Below are positions 7,060 to 12,409 of a DNA stretch of 12,409 nucleotides, piece by piece. Position numbers and translations under genes: made by a program. Positions within the stretch are counted from its first letter, which is position 1; every line of letters starts with the position of its first letter. The notes below the pieces were generated by a model. That model had not been told where the DNA came from. It saw nothing but the letters and a program-made list of their open reading frames with translations, and did not search any database. Source of the stretch: DATNNN01 sp035601815 (GTDB lineage Bacteria > Pseudomonadota > Alphaproteobacteria > Rhizobiales > Xanthobacteraceae); the NCBI GenBank assembly GCA_035601815.1, contig DATNNN010000189.1, forward strand, positions 1-12,409, read 5' to 3'.

Positions 7060-7563
7060 TCACACGGTGGTGTGCACGGTCTTGATGCAGTCGTCGTTCA
7101 TCTGCCCGAACATGCCGTCGGCCTTGTCGAATAGCTTCTCGACCTCCGCCGGCGACTTTTCCCGTGCCTTCTGTACCAGGGCCGCGAGTTCCCAGGACAG
7201 GTGCGTATAGCGCTCGCGTGCCGCCGCGTCCTGGAAATTGGCCAGATACGTGCCGAGCGCAGCAAAATGGCTGACGGCGTTGGCGGCTTCCGCCTCATAG
7301 CCGAGGGTATCGGTGGGCCGGCCGGCCCGCTCCCGTTCGCCGGCGGCGGCGAGTGCCGCGACCTTCAGCTTGATCAGGAAATAGCCGTCGATGAGATCCT
7401 TGCAGGTGCGGATGTACTCGCCGCGCGTGACGTTCTGCCGGATGATCTCGACGAATTTGTTGTTGAGATAGCCGTTGTAGAGCGAGGCCAGCAGCGACAG
7501 CGTCGCAATGAACATCGGGAAATAGACCGTAATCGTGCTTCGCACCCTGGATTCGTCCACCAT
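7060..7563 (-). CDS. Unknown membrane-anchored protein inside the pdh operon
   Basis: A 167-residue protein that I do not recognise as a characterised family. Residues about 14-34 form one hydrophobic segment (YFPMFIATLSLLASLYNGYL), preceded by a short hydrophilic N-terminus with no cleavage-like site, so a membrane anchor seems more likely than a cleaved signal peptide. The remainder is a soluble, mostly helical, charged region. It contains two cysteines (in YIRTCKDLIDGYF near residue 54 and DDCIKTV near the C-terminus) and an alanine/glutamate-rich middle. The ATG at 7561-7563 follows a strong GGGGGA site. It lies 36 bp after pdhC and 21 bp before lpdA on the same strand, so it is almost certainly expressed with pyruvate dehydrogenase. 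Base composition matches the neighbours and gives no hint of transfer. A role in placing or regulating the complex at the membrane is conceivable but unsupported by sequence. Confidence 0.8.
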   Translation of the reverse strand: MVDESRVRSTITVYFPMFIATLSLLASLYNGYLNNKFVEIIRQNVTRGEYIRTCKDLIDGYFLIKLKVAALAAAGERERAGRPTDTLGYEAEAANAVSHFAALGTYLANFQDAAARERYTHLSWELAALVQKAREKSPAEVEKLFDKADGMFGQMNDDCIKTVHTTV

Positions 7564-7599
7564 GATATTTCCCCCTGCCGTACGCGCTCGATGCCGCGG

Positions 7600-8934
7600 T
7601 CACACCAGCATCAGTGCCGGATTCTCGATATAACCCTTGAACGCCGCGAGCAGCTCCGCGCCGACCGCGCCGTCCACGGCGCGGTGATCCGCGGAAAGCG
7701 TCACGGTCATCACGCTCGCCACGGCAAATTTGCCGTCCTTCACCACTGCCCGCTCTTCGCCGGCGCCGACCGCGAGAATGCTCGACTGCGGCGGATTGAT
7801 CACCGCCGCAAACTCACGCACCCCGTACATGCCGAGATTGGACACCGCCGACGCGCCGCCTTCGTATTCTTGCGGCTTGAGCTTTCGCGCCCGGGCGCGG
7901 GCCGCAAGCTCCTTCATCTCGCCCGAGATGACGGCGAGCGTCTTTTCCTCGGCGTGGCGGATGATGGGCGTGATCAGGCCGCCGTCAAGCGCCACCGCCA
8001 CCCCCACGTCCGCGTGCTTGTGCTTGAGCATGCCCGCGTCGGTCCAGGTGACGTTGGCGTTCGGCACCTTGATCAGCGCGAGCGCCAGCGCCTTGATGAC
8101 GAAATCGTTGACCGAGAGCTTCCAGCGCGGCTTGCCGCCGGCGTCGGGCGCGCCAGCGTTGATCTCCTCGCGCGCCTTGAGCAGCACATCGATGTCGCAG
8201 TCGATCGAGAGATAATAGTGCGGGATGGTGAGCTTGGACTCGACGAGGCGGCGCGCGATCGTCTTGCGCATGCCGTCGTGCGGCACGAACTCGTAGCCGC
8301 CTTCCTCGTAGAACTTGCGGATCTGCTCGTCAGTCATGCCGCGCACCGCAACCGCGCCACTGGGTGCTGCGGGCGCGCGGGGCGTGATGCCGCCCTCTTT
8401 CGCCTGGGTGATGTCGCGGGCCACGATGCGGCCGTGCGGACCGGAGCCTTGCAGCGCCGAGAGCTCGATCCCCGACTCCTTGGCGATGCGGCGCGCGAGC
8501 GGCGAGGCGAAGATGCGCCCGCCCCGGCCATTCGGCCTCGGCTCCGCACTCTTCGGCGCGCTCGGCGCAGCAGGCGGCGTCGGTTGCTTCGCCGGGGCGG
8601 GCGCGGCCGCGAGCTTCGGCTCCGGCCCAGGCTTTGCGTCGGCCTTCGGCTGTCCGCCCGGAGCCGGCGCCTTCACCGCCTTCGCATCCTCACCCTCGCC
8701 CGCCAACACGGCGATCACGCTGTTCACCGCCACGTCCTGGGTTCCCTCGGGCACCACGATCTTGGCGAGCGTGCCTTCGTCCACCGCCTCCACTTCCATG
8801 GTGGCCTTGTCGGTCTCGATCTCGGCGATCACGTCGCCGGATTTGACCGGATCGCCTTCCTTCTTGAGCCACTTGGCGAGGTTGCCCTTCTCCATGGTGG
8901 GCGACAGCGCCGGCATGAGGATGTTGGTGGGCAT
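7600..8934 (-). CDS. pdhC: Pyruvate dehydrogenase E2, dihydrolipoamide acetyltransferase
   Basis: A 444-residue E2 that transfers acetyl groups from lipoyl to CoA and forms the core of the pyruvate dehydrogenase complex. Residues 1-80 are a single lipoyl domain with the lipoylated Lys43 in IEIETDKATMEVEA-type context (ETDKATMEV at 40-48). An Ala/Pro/Lys-rich flexible linker follows to about 138. The peripheral-subunit-binding domain is at about 141-176 (ASPLARRIAKESGIEL and GSGPHGRIVARDI), and the catalytic acyltransferase domain is at about 218-444. The active-site motif DHRAVDGAVGA gives His417 and Asp421. The frame is open for 14 codons further upstream, but MPTNILMPALSPTMEKG is the standard E2 start, so the ATG at 8932-8934 is chosen. 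It lies one base after the stop of the small upstream gene, implying translational coupling. The ratio of one E2 lipoyl domain to one on E1 beta is typical of alphaproteobacteria. Confidence 0.97.
   Translation of the reverse strand: MPTNILMPALSPTMEKGNLAKWLKKEGDPVKSGDVIAEIETDKATMEVEAVDEGTLAKIVVPEGTQDVAVNSVIAVLAGEGEDAKAVKAPAPGGQPKADAKPGPEPKLAAAPAPAKQPTPPAAPSAPKSAEPRPNGRGGRIFASPLARRIAKESGIELSALQGSGPHGRIVARDITQAKEGGITPRAPAAPSGAVAVRGMTDEQIRKFYEEGGYEFVPHDGMRKTIARRLVESKLTIPHYYLSIDCDIDVLLKAREEINAGAPDAGGKPRWKLSVNDFVIKALALALIKVPNANVTWTDAGMLKHKHADVGVAVALDGGLITPIIRHAEEKTLAVISGEMKELAARARARKLKPQEYEGGASAVSNLGMYGVREFAAVINPPQSSILAVGAGEERAVVKDGKFAVASVMTVTLSADHRAVDGAVGAELLAAFKGYIENPALMLV
8695..8934 (-). repeat. 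Lipoyl-domain repeat, copy in pdhC
   Basis: The first 80 codons of pdhC closely match the first 80 codons of pdhB (10494-10733) in the same orientation. By eye, 69 of 80 amino acids are identical. At DNA level several runs of about 20 bases are identical, including TTGCCCTTCTCCATGGTGGG on the plus strand. This is an ancestral domain duplication, possibly kept similar by gene conversion or by shared binding to lipoylating enzymes. Confidence 0.85.
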
Positions 8935-8935
8935 G

Positions 8936-9298
8936 TCAGCGCCGCGCGCGCTTCTTCGTCCGCCGCTTGCCGGCAAGGCGCTTCGCCGTTTTCCTCTTGG
9001 CGGACTTGCCGGACTTCGCTGCCGGGGCCTCGTCGACGCCGACGAACGCGGCGCGGATGCGCACCACGACCTCCTCCTCGCGCACTGGTCCCGCGGCCGC
9101 GTATGCCTTGGCGATGCGCCGCACCAATTCCGACAGGAGATCGCCCCACTTGCCCGGCTCCTCGAACGTCGGCCGCAGCGTCACGTGCAGCTCGCCCTCG
9201 ATGATGCCTGCGCGCAGCACCTCGACGCCGCCCTCCTCGAGCGCCTCGTTCGGGATGATGAGCGCCTCGTAGCGCGGCAGGTTCGGGTTGCGGATCAT
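8936..9298 (-). CDS. Small DUF5076-like protein with a lysine/arginine-rich tail
   Basis: A 120-residue protein between pdhB and pdhC. Residues about 10-88 resemble, from memory, the DUF5076 family of short alphaproteobacterial proteins: a conserved IPNEAL-type start, a VLRAGIIEGELHVTLRP strand region, then PGKWGDLLSELVRRIAKAYA. No function is known to me for that family. The C-terminal 26 residues (95-120) are extraordinarily basic, with 15 Lys or Arg, and resemble histone H1-like or ribosomal-protein tails. Such a tail could bind nucleic acid or the acidic surface of a partner. The ATG (9296-9298) is 4 bases after the pdhB stop, and its TGA is one base before the pdhC ATG. It is therefore tightly embedded and translationally linked to both E1 beta and E2. 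That placement suggests work with the complex, but this is inference. The family call should be confirmed by a profile search. Confidence 0.75.
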   Translation of the reverse strand: MIRNPNLPRYEALIIPNEALEEGGVEVLRAGIIEGELHVTLRPTFEEPGKWGDLLSELVRRIAKAYAAAGPVREEEVVVRIRAAFVGVDEAPAAKSGKSAKRKTAKRLAGKRRTKKRARR

Positions 9299-9302
9299 CG
9301 CC

Positions 9303-10733
9303 TCACCGATAGGAAACGGCCTTCGCCGCCTCGATCACCTCCGCTACCGACGGCAGCGCGAGCTTCTCCAGGTTCGCCGCGTACGACATCGGCACGTCCT
9401 TGCCGGTAACGCGGGCTACCGGCGCATCCAAATAATCGAACGCCTCTTGCATGATGGTTGCCGCGATCTCCGCGCCGAGGCCGGACTGCGGCCAGCCTTC
9501 GTCGACGGTGACGCAGCGCCCGGTCTTCTTCACAGATTCGATCACGGTGGCGACGTCGAGCGGGCGCAGCGTGCGCAGATCGATGACCTCCGCCTCGATG
9601 CCTTCCTTCGCCAGCTCCTCGGCCGCCGCCAGCGCATAGTTCATGCCGATCGACCATGACACAAGCGTCACGTCCTTGCCCGCCCGCGCAATGCGCGCCT
9701 TGCCGATGGGCAGCACGTAATCGTCGAGCACCGGCACCGGAAAGGACTTGCCGTAGAGGATCTCGTTTTCCAGAAAGATGATTGGGTTGGGATCGCGGAT
9801 CGCGGCCTTGAGCAGACCCTTGGCGTCGGCGGCGGTATACGGCGCGATCACCTTCAGTCCCGGCACGTGCGAATACCACGACGAGAAATCCTGGCTGTGC
9901 TGGGCGGCAACGCGGGCGGCGGGGCCGTTCGGCCCGCGGAACACGATGGAGCAGCCGACCTGCCCGCCCGACATATAGAGCGTCTTCGCCGCCGAGTTCA
10001 CGATCTGGTCGATCGCCTGCATGGCGAAATTGAAAGTCATGAACTCCACGATCGGCTTCAGGCCGGCGAACCCGGCGCCGACGCCCAAGCCCGCGAAGCC
10101 ATGCTCAGTGATCGGCGTGTCGACCACCCGCTTGGCGCCGAATTCCTGCAAGAGCCCCTGGGTCACCTTGTAGGCTCCCTGATACTCCGCCACCTCCTCG
10201 CCCATGACGAACACGGCACCGTCACGGCGCATCTCCTCGGCCATGGCGTCGCGCAGCGCCTCGCGCACGGTCATGGTGGCCATCTCGGTGCCTTCCGGTA
10301 CTTCCGGCTCGGGGGTGGCGGTCGGCTGCGGCGGCTGGCCGGCAGCCGACTTGGGCGCTGCCGGCGGCTTGTCAGAGGGCTTTGCGTCCGCCGGCCGTGC
10401 GGATTCCGCCGCCTTTTGCTCGCGCGACGGCTCGCTCGTCTGCTTGGGCGCGGAAGGCTTGGCTCGCAGCGCCTGCCCGTCGCCGGCCTCGCCCTCGCCG
10501 TAGATGACCGCGATCGGCGTGTTCACTGCCACGTCCTGGGTGCCGGCGGGCACGAGAATTTTCCCGAGCGTGCCCTCATCCACCGCCTCGACTTCCATCG
10601 TGGCCTTGTCGGTTTCGATTTCGGCGATCACGTCGCCGGACTTCACCTGGTCGCCCTCGTTCTTCAGCCACTTGGCGAGATTGCCCTTCTCCATGGTGGG
10701 AGACAGCGCCGGCATCAATACGTCGGTCGGCAC
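9303..10733 (-). CDS. pdhB: Pyruvate dehydrogenase E1 beta with N-terminal lipoyl domain
   Basis: A 476-residue protein, longer than the roughly 330-residue simple E1 beta because it carries an extra domain. Residues 1-80 are a lipoyl domain with Lys43 in ETDKATMEVEA. Residues about 81-148 are an Ala/Pro/Lys linker, and residues about 150-476 are the transketolase-like E1 beta domain. The latter includes MGEEVAEYQGAYKVT (177-191; the conserved Glu contacts thiamine diphosphate), DTPITEHGFAG (205-215), EFMTFNFAMQAIDQ (230-243), FRGPNG and AAQHSQ with His278. With PdhA it decarboxylates pyruvate and reductively acetylates lipoyl groups. This lipoylated E1 beta is characteristic of alphaproteobacteria. 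The start codon is GTG (10731-10733), chosen because it gives the family N-terminus MPTDVLMPALSPTMEKG; GGAG lies about 8 bases upstream. It begins 13 bp after the pdhA stop. Confidence 0.97.
   Translation of the reverse strand: MPTDVLMPALSPTMEKGNLAKWLKNEGDQVKSGDVIAEIETDKATMEVEAVDEGTLGKILVPAGTQDVAVNTPIAVIYGEGEAGDGQALRAKPSAPKQTSEPSREQKAAESARPADAKPSDKPPAAPKSAAGQPPQPTATPEPEVPEGTEMATMTVREALRDAMAEEMRRDGAVFVMGEEVAEYQGAYKVTQGLLQEFGAKRVVDTPITEHGFAGLGVGAGFAGLKPIVEFMTFNFAMQAIDQIVNSAAKTLYMSGGQVGCSIVFRGPNGPAARVAAQHSQDFSSWYSHVPGLKVIAPYTAADAKGLLKAAIRDPNPIIFLENEILYGKSFPVPVLDDYVLPIGKARIARAGKDVTLVSWSIGMNYALAAAEELAKEGIEAEVIDLRTLRPLDVATVIESVKKTGRCVTVDEGWPQSGLGAEIAATIMQEAFDYLDAPVARVTGKDVPMSYAANLEKLALPSVAEVIEAAKAVSYR
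10494..10733 (-). repeat. Lipoyl-domain repeat, copy in pdhB
   Basis: Partner of the pdhC repeat at 8695-8934. Differences over the 80 codons are concentrated at residues 57-63 and 72-78, at the end of the domain. The stretch around the lipoylated lysine (residues 30-56) is identical in protein sequence. The copies lie about 1.56 kb apart in direct orientation, so recombination between them would delete the E1 beta catalytic region and the DUF5076-like gene. Confidence 0.85.
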
Positions 10734-10746
10734 AGGGCTGCTCCGT

Positions 10747-11787
10747 TCAACGCGTCACGTCGGTCCAAAGCTCCGATGCATCGGGCTCCGGCGCGTGGGT
10801 CGCGAAATCGGCGGCTTCGTTGATGATGGCACGAATCTCGGTGTCGATTTTTTTGACTTCTTCTTCAGTCGCTCGCTTCTCGCCGACGAGGCGTGCTCGC
10901 ACCTGCTCAATCGGATCATGCTCGGTGCGGACCTTTTCAATTTCCTCGCGTGGGCGATATTTTTGCGGATCCGACATGGAATGGCCGCGATAGCGGTAGG
11001 TCTTCATCTCAAGGATATAGGGTCCCTTGCCGCTGCGGGCATACGCGACCGCCTTTTCGCCGGCGAGCTTCACCGCCCGCACATCCATGCCGTCCACCTG
11101 CTCGCCGGGAATGCCGAAGGACACGCCACGCTTGGAGAGATCGGGCTGGGCCGTCGAGCGCGTGATTGCCGTGCCCATGGCGTACTGATTGTTCTCGATC
11201 ACGTAGACCACCGGCAGCTTCCACAGCTCCGCCATGTTGAAGCTCTCGTACACCTGTCCTTGGTTCGCCGCGCCATCGCCGAAGTAGGTCTGGCACACGC
11301 GGCCGTTCTCGCGGTAGCGGTTCGCGAATGCGATGCCGGTGCCGAGCGGCACCTGGGCTCCGACGATGCCGTGTCCACCGAAGAAGTTCTTCTCGATGGA
11401 GAACATATGCATCGAACCGCTCTTGCCTTTGGAGTAGCCCGGACGGCGACCGGTAAGCTCGGCCATGACGCCCTTCGGATCCATGCCGCAGGCGAGCATA
11501 TGGCCGTGGTCGCGGTAGGCGGTGATCATCTGATCGCCGTCCTCGGCCGCGAGCTTCATGCCGATGACGACGGCTTCCTGACCGATGTAGAGGTGGCAGA
11601 ATCCTCCTATGAGGCCCATGCCGTACATCTGGCCGGCCTTTTCCTCGAAGCGGCGGATGAGCAGCATCTCGCGATAGGCACGGATTTCCTGCTCCGGCGA
11701 GAGCGCCTTGGTCAGCGCGCTCGTTCCGCTTGTCTCGTCGGCAGGACGTGATTTTGGCGCGTCGGCCTGTTGCGCAGCGACGGGCAT
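10747..11787 (-). CDS. pdhA: Pyruvate dehydrogenase E1 alpha
   Basis: A 346-residue subunit, the normal size for alphaproteobacterial PdhA, that binds thiamine diphosphate and starts pyruvate decarboxylation. Visible features are FCHLYIGQEAV (63-73), YRDHGHML (91-98), and KGKSGSMHMF followed by FFGGHGIVGAQVPLGTG (135-151). The thiamine-diphosphate motif begins GDGAANQG at 170 and ends in ENN at 198-200. YRYRGHSMSDPQKYR (265-279) corresponds to the regulatory serine loop of mitochondrial E1 alpha. The first 25 or so residues are a low-complexity Ala/Ser-rich lead. The frame is open another 66 codons upstream, but that extension runs through the intergenic region and overlaps ftsB. The ATG at 11785-11787, with GGAAG about 5 bases upstream, fits the family length. 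It is the first gene of the pdhA-pdhB-DUF5076-pdhC-unknown-lpdA-lipA-ratA run. Confidence 0.97.
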   Translation of the reverse strand: MPVAAQQADAPKSRPADETSGTSALTKALSPEQEIRAYREMLLIRRFEEKAGQMYGMGLIGGFCHLYIGQEAVVIGMKLAAEDGDQMITAYRDHGHMLACGMDPKGVMAELTGRRPGYSKGKSGSMHMFSIEKNFFGGHGIVGAQVPLGTGIAFANRYRENGRVCQTYFGDGAANQGQVYESFNMAELWKLPVVYVIENNQYAMGTAITRSTAQPDLSKRGVSFGIPGEQVDGMDVRAVKLAGEKAVAYARSGKGPYILEMKTYRYRGHSMSDPQKYRPREEIEKVRTEHDPIEQVRARLVGEKRATEEEVKKIDTEIRAIINEAADFATHAPEPDASELWTDVTR

Positions 11788-11887
11788 GTTGCTTCCGGCG
11801 TTTCCTAAAGGATTTGGTAGCGCAAAAAGCCCAGGCGCGCCACCGGGCCGCCGTGCCCATGTGTCGTACGAAAACGCGCGACCGGGA

Positions 11888-11917
11888 ATTTCAGGAATCG
11901 TAGCGCCGACGCAACAA
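11888..11917 (-). promoter_or_regulatory. Candidate promoter for the pdh operon
   Basis: In the 133-bp gap between ftsB and pdhA, reading the minus strand, TTGTTG (11917-11912) and TGAAAT (11893-11888) are 18 bases apart. A transcript from here would have a leader of roughly 95 bases before the pdhA ATG. The -10 match is poor. A GANTC site (GAATC, 11895-11899, plus-strand reading), the target of the alphaproteobacterial cell-cycle methylase CcrM, lies between the two elements. Read-through from ftsB is also possible, since no terminator-like hairpin is visible in the gap. Confidence 0.25.
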
Positions 11918-11920
11918 TCT

Positions 11921-12238
11921 TCAGCGGACGCGATTGAACCGCACCAGATCGTCGGCGAAGCCATAACCGAGATCGCGCCGGGCAAGCTCTTCGATCATGT
12001 CGGGGTCGAGACTGTCGGCGGCGAGCAGGCTGTTCCTGCGCTCGAGGCCCGTCCGCTCCGCCTTGAGCGCCTCGCGCTCGGCGGTGAGCACCCGAATTTC
12101 CTCCTCGAGGGCCCGCTGCGCCATGATGCCGTGGTTGCCGTGATACCCGTGGAAGGCGAAATAGCCGATGAGCGCGATGGCGCCGAGGTGCAGCACCAGG
12201 GCCTGGAAGAAGCGCTGCCAGCGGGTGCGGGTGATCAT
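11921..12238 (-). CDS. ftsB: FtsB/DivIC-type septum formation initiator protein
   Basis: A 105-residue bitopic membrane protein with the standard FtsB architecture. It has a short basic cytoplasmic tail (MITRTRWQR), one membrane segment at about residues 10-30 (FFQALVLHLGAIALIGYFAF), a His/Gly-rich juxtamembrane stretch (HGYHGNHG, 30-37) and a periplasmic coiled coil at about 38-75 rich in Glu, Leu and Arg. The conserved C-terminal LDPDMIEELARRDLGYG follows at 77-93. In the family it forms the FtsQLB divisome subcomplex that signals septal peptidoglycan synthesis. The ATG at 12236-12238 has AGGA about 6-9 bases upstream. It is followed by pdhA on the same strand after 133 bp, and faces a putative divergent gene on the other side. 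FtsB directly upstream of pdhA is, as I recall, a recurrent order in alphaproteobacteria. Confidence 0.92.
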   Translation of the reverse strand: MITRTRWQRFFQALVLHLGAIALIGYFAFHGYHGNHGIMAQRALEEEIRVLTAEREALKAERTGLERRNSLLAADSLDPDMIEELARRDLGYGFADDLVRFNRVR

Positions 12239-12290
12239 CCCTGTCCTATGGCAAGAAGCGGTTGCCCGGCCGTTAACGGGACACCGATCG

Positions 12291-12320
12291 TTGCGGCAGC
12301 GTCATCTAAACGGATGTATC
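12291..12320 (+). promoter_or_regulatory. Candidate promoter of the rightmost gene
   Basis: TTGCGG (12291-12296) and TGTATC (12315-12320) are separated by 18 bases, just upstream of a GGGAGAG ribosome site. A nearby perfect palindrome, CCGTTAACGG (12270-12279), lies in the same divergent region and could be an operator or chance. All of this is by inspection only. Confidence 0.25.
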
Positions 12321-12341
12321 CTGCCTACCGGGAGAGAATCT

Positions 12342-12409
12342 GTGCCCAAAAAAACGCCCTTTGCCCTCAGCCTTACGGTCGTCGGTTTCGCCTTCGCCTT
12401 GGCCGCGCC
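12342..12409 (+). CDS. Start of a probable exported protein (3' end outside window)
   Basis: Partial gene of 22 codons beginning with GTG at 12342-12344 and preceded by a good GGGAGAG ribosome site ending about 6 bases upstream. The predicted peptide begins MPKKTPFALS and continues as LTVVGFAFALAA. A positively charged start followed by a hydrophobic core is the shape of a Sec signal peptide or N-terminal anchor. Nothing can be said about the mature protein. Another open frame starts with ATG at 12314 but lacks a ribosome site and has an unlikely Arg/Cys-rich product. The gene would be divergent from ftsB, sharing the roughly 100-bp intergenic region 12239-12341. Confidence 0.45.
   Translation, partial: MPKKTPFALSLTVVGFAFALAA

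Noticed and set aside
7201..9204. A 667-codon open frame on the plus strand, opposite pdhC and its neighbours
   Set aside because: It lies antisense to three genes with clear family matches or operon placement, starts inside one and ends inside another, and its product is a His/Arg/Leu/Asp-rich sequence typical of reverse-strand reading of GC-rich codons. No ribosome site or known domain was seen.
9867..10823. A 318-codon plus-strand frame opposite pdhB
   Set aside because: It reads as a His/Arg/Leu/Gly-rich reverse-strand product of pdhB and has no family features.
10504..11751. A 415-codon plus-strand frame opposite pdhA and the start of pdhB
   Set aside because: It is antisense to complete, well-conserved pdhA and to the pdhB lipoyl domain, with low-complexity composition and no recognisable motif. 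It is a shadow of high GC at third positions.
11788..11985. Longer pdhA beginning at 11985
   Set aside because: The extra 66 codons cross the intergenic region into ftsB, do not resemble E1 alpha and would make the protein much longer than the family. The ATG at 11787 has a ribosome site and gives the expected length.
1..12409. Mobile element, phage, CRISPR or defence system
   Set aside because: No transposase, integrase, terminal inverted repeats, spaced direct repeats or nuclease/helicase genes were seen. Gene order and composition are uniform and typical of a conserved chromosomal region.

Overview
The window is a gene-dense, GC-rich stretch of chromosome from an alphaproteobacterium, most likely a member of the Hyphomicrobiales (Rhizobiales). 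Four things point there: the dusB(nifR3)-ntrB-ntrC nitrogen-regulation order, a fused IspD-IspF enzyme, a pyruvate dehydrogenase E1 beta subunit with its own N-terminal lipoyl domain, and small Rhizobiales-type proteins placed inside the pdh operon. Almost every base is coding. I saw no tRNA, rRNA, insertion sequence, CRISPR array, phage gene or other sign of recent transfer.

Layout, left to right. Bases 1-2415 (minus strand) hold dusB, ntrB and the first 74 codons of ntrC, read right to left; dusB and ntrB share an ATGA overlap. A 130-bp divergent intergenic region (2416-2545) follows. Then come ispDF and cinA on the plus strand, again joined by an ATGA overlap. cinA converges on ratA with overlapping stop codons near 4206-4209. 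From there to 12238 everything is on the minus strand. In transcription order it reads ftsB, a 133-bp gap, pdhA, pdhB, a small DUF5076-like gene, pdhC, a small membrane-anchored unknown, lpdA, lipA, ratA. The last 68 bases seem to start a plus-strand gene for an exported protein, divergent from ftsB.

How the genes fit together. pdhA, pdhB, pdhC and lpdA supply every subunit of the pyruvate dehydrogenase complex. lipA, next in the same run, inserts sulfur to make the lipoyl cofactor carried by both PdhB and PdhC. ratA, a COQ10/START-type protein, follows with a 10-bp gap. The other block combines nitrogen-status signalling (NtrB/NtrC) with a tRNA-modifying enzyme (DusB). The plus-strand pair supplies two steps of the MEP isoprenoid pathway and a nicotinamide-nucleotide amidohydrolase.

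This is mainly conserved housekeeping sequence, and I do not see a clearly undescribed system. The least understood parts are the two small proteins inserted in the pdh operon (8936-9298, with a strongly basic tail, and 7060-7563, with one membrane segment). Secondary points are a shortened CTP-binding loop in IspD, the closely matching lipoyl-domain repeats of pdhB and pdhC, and a RatA with no RatB beside it.
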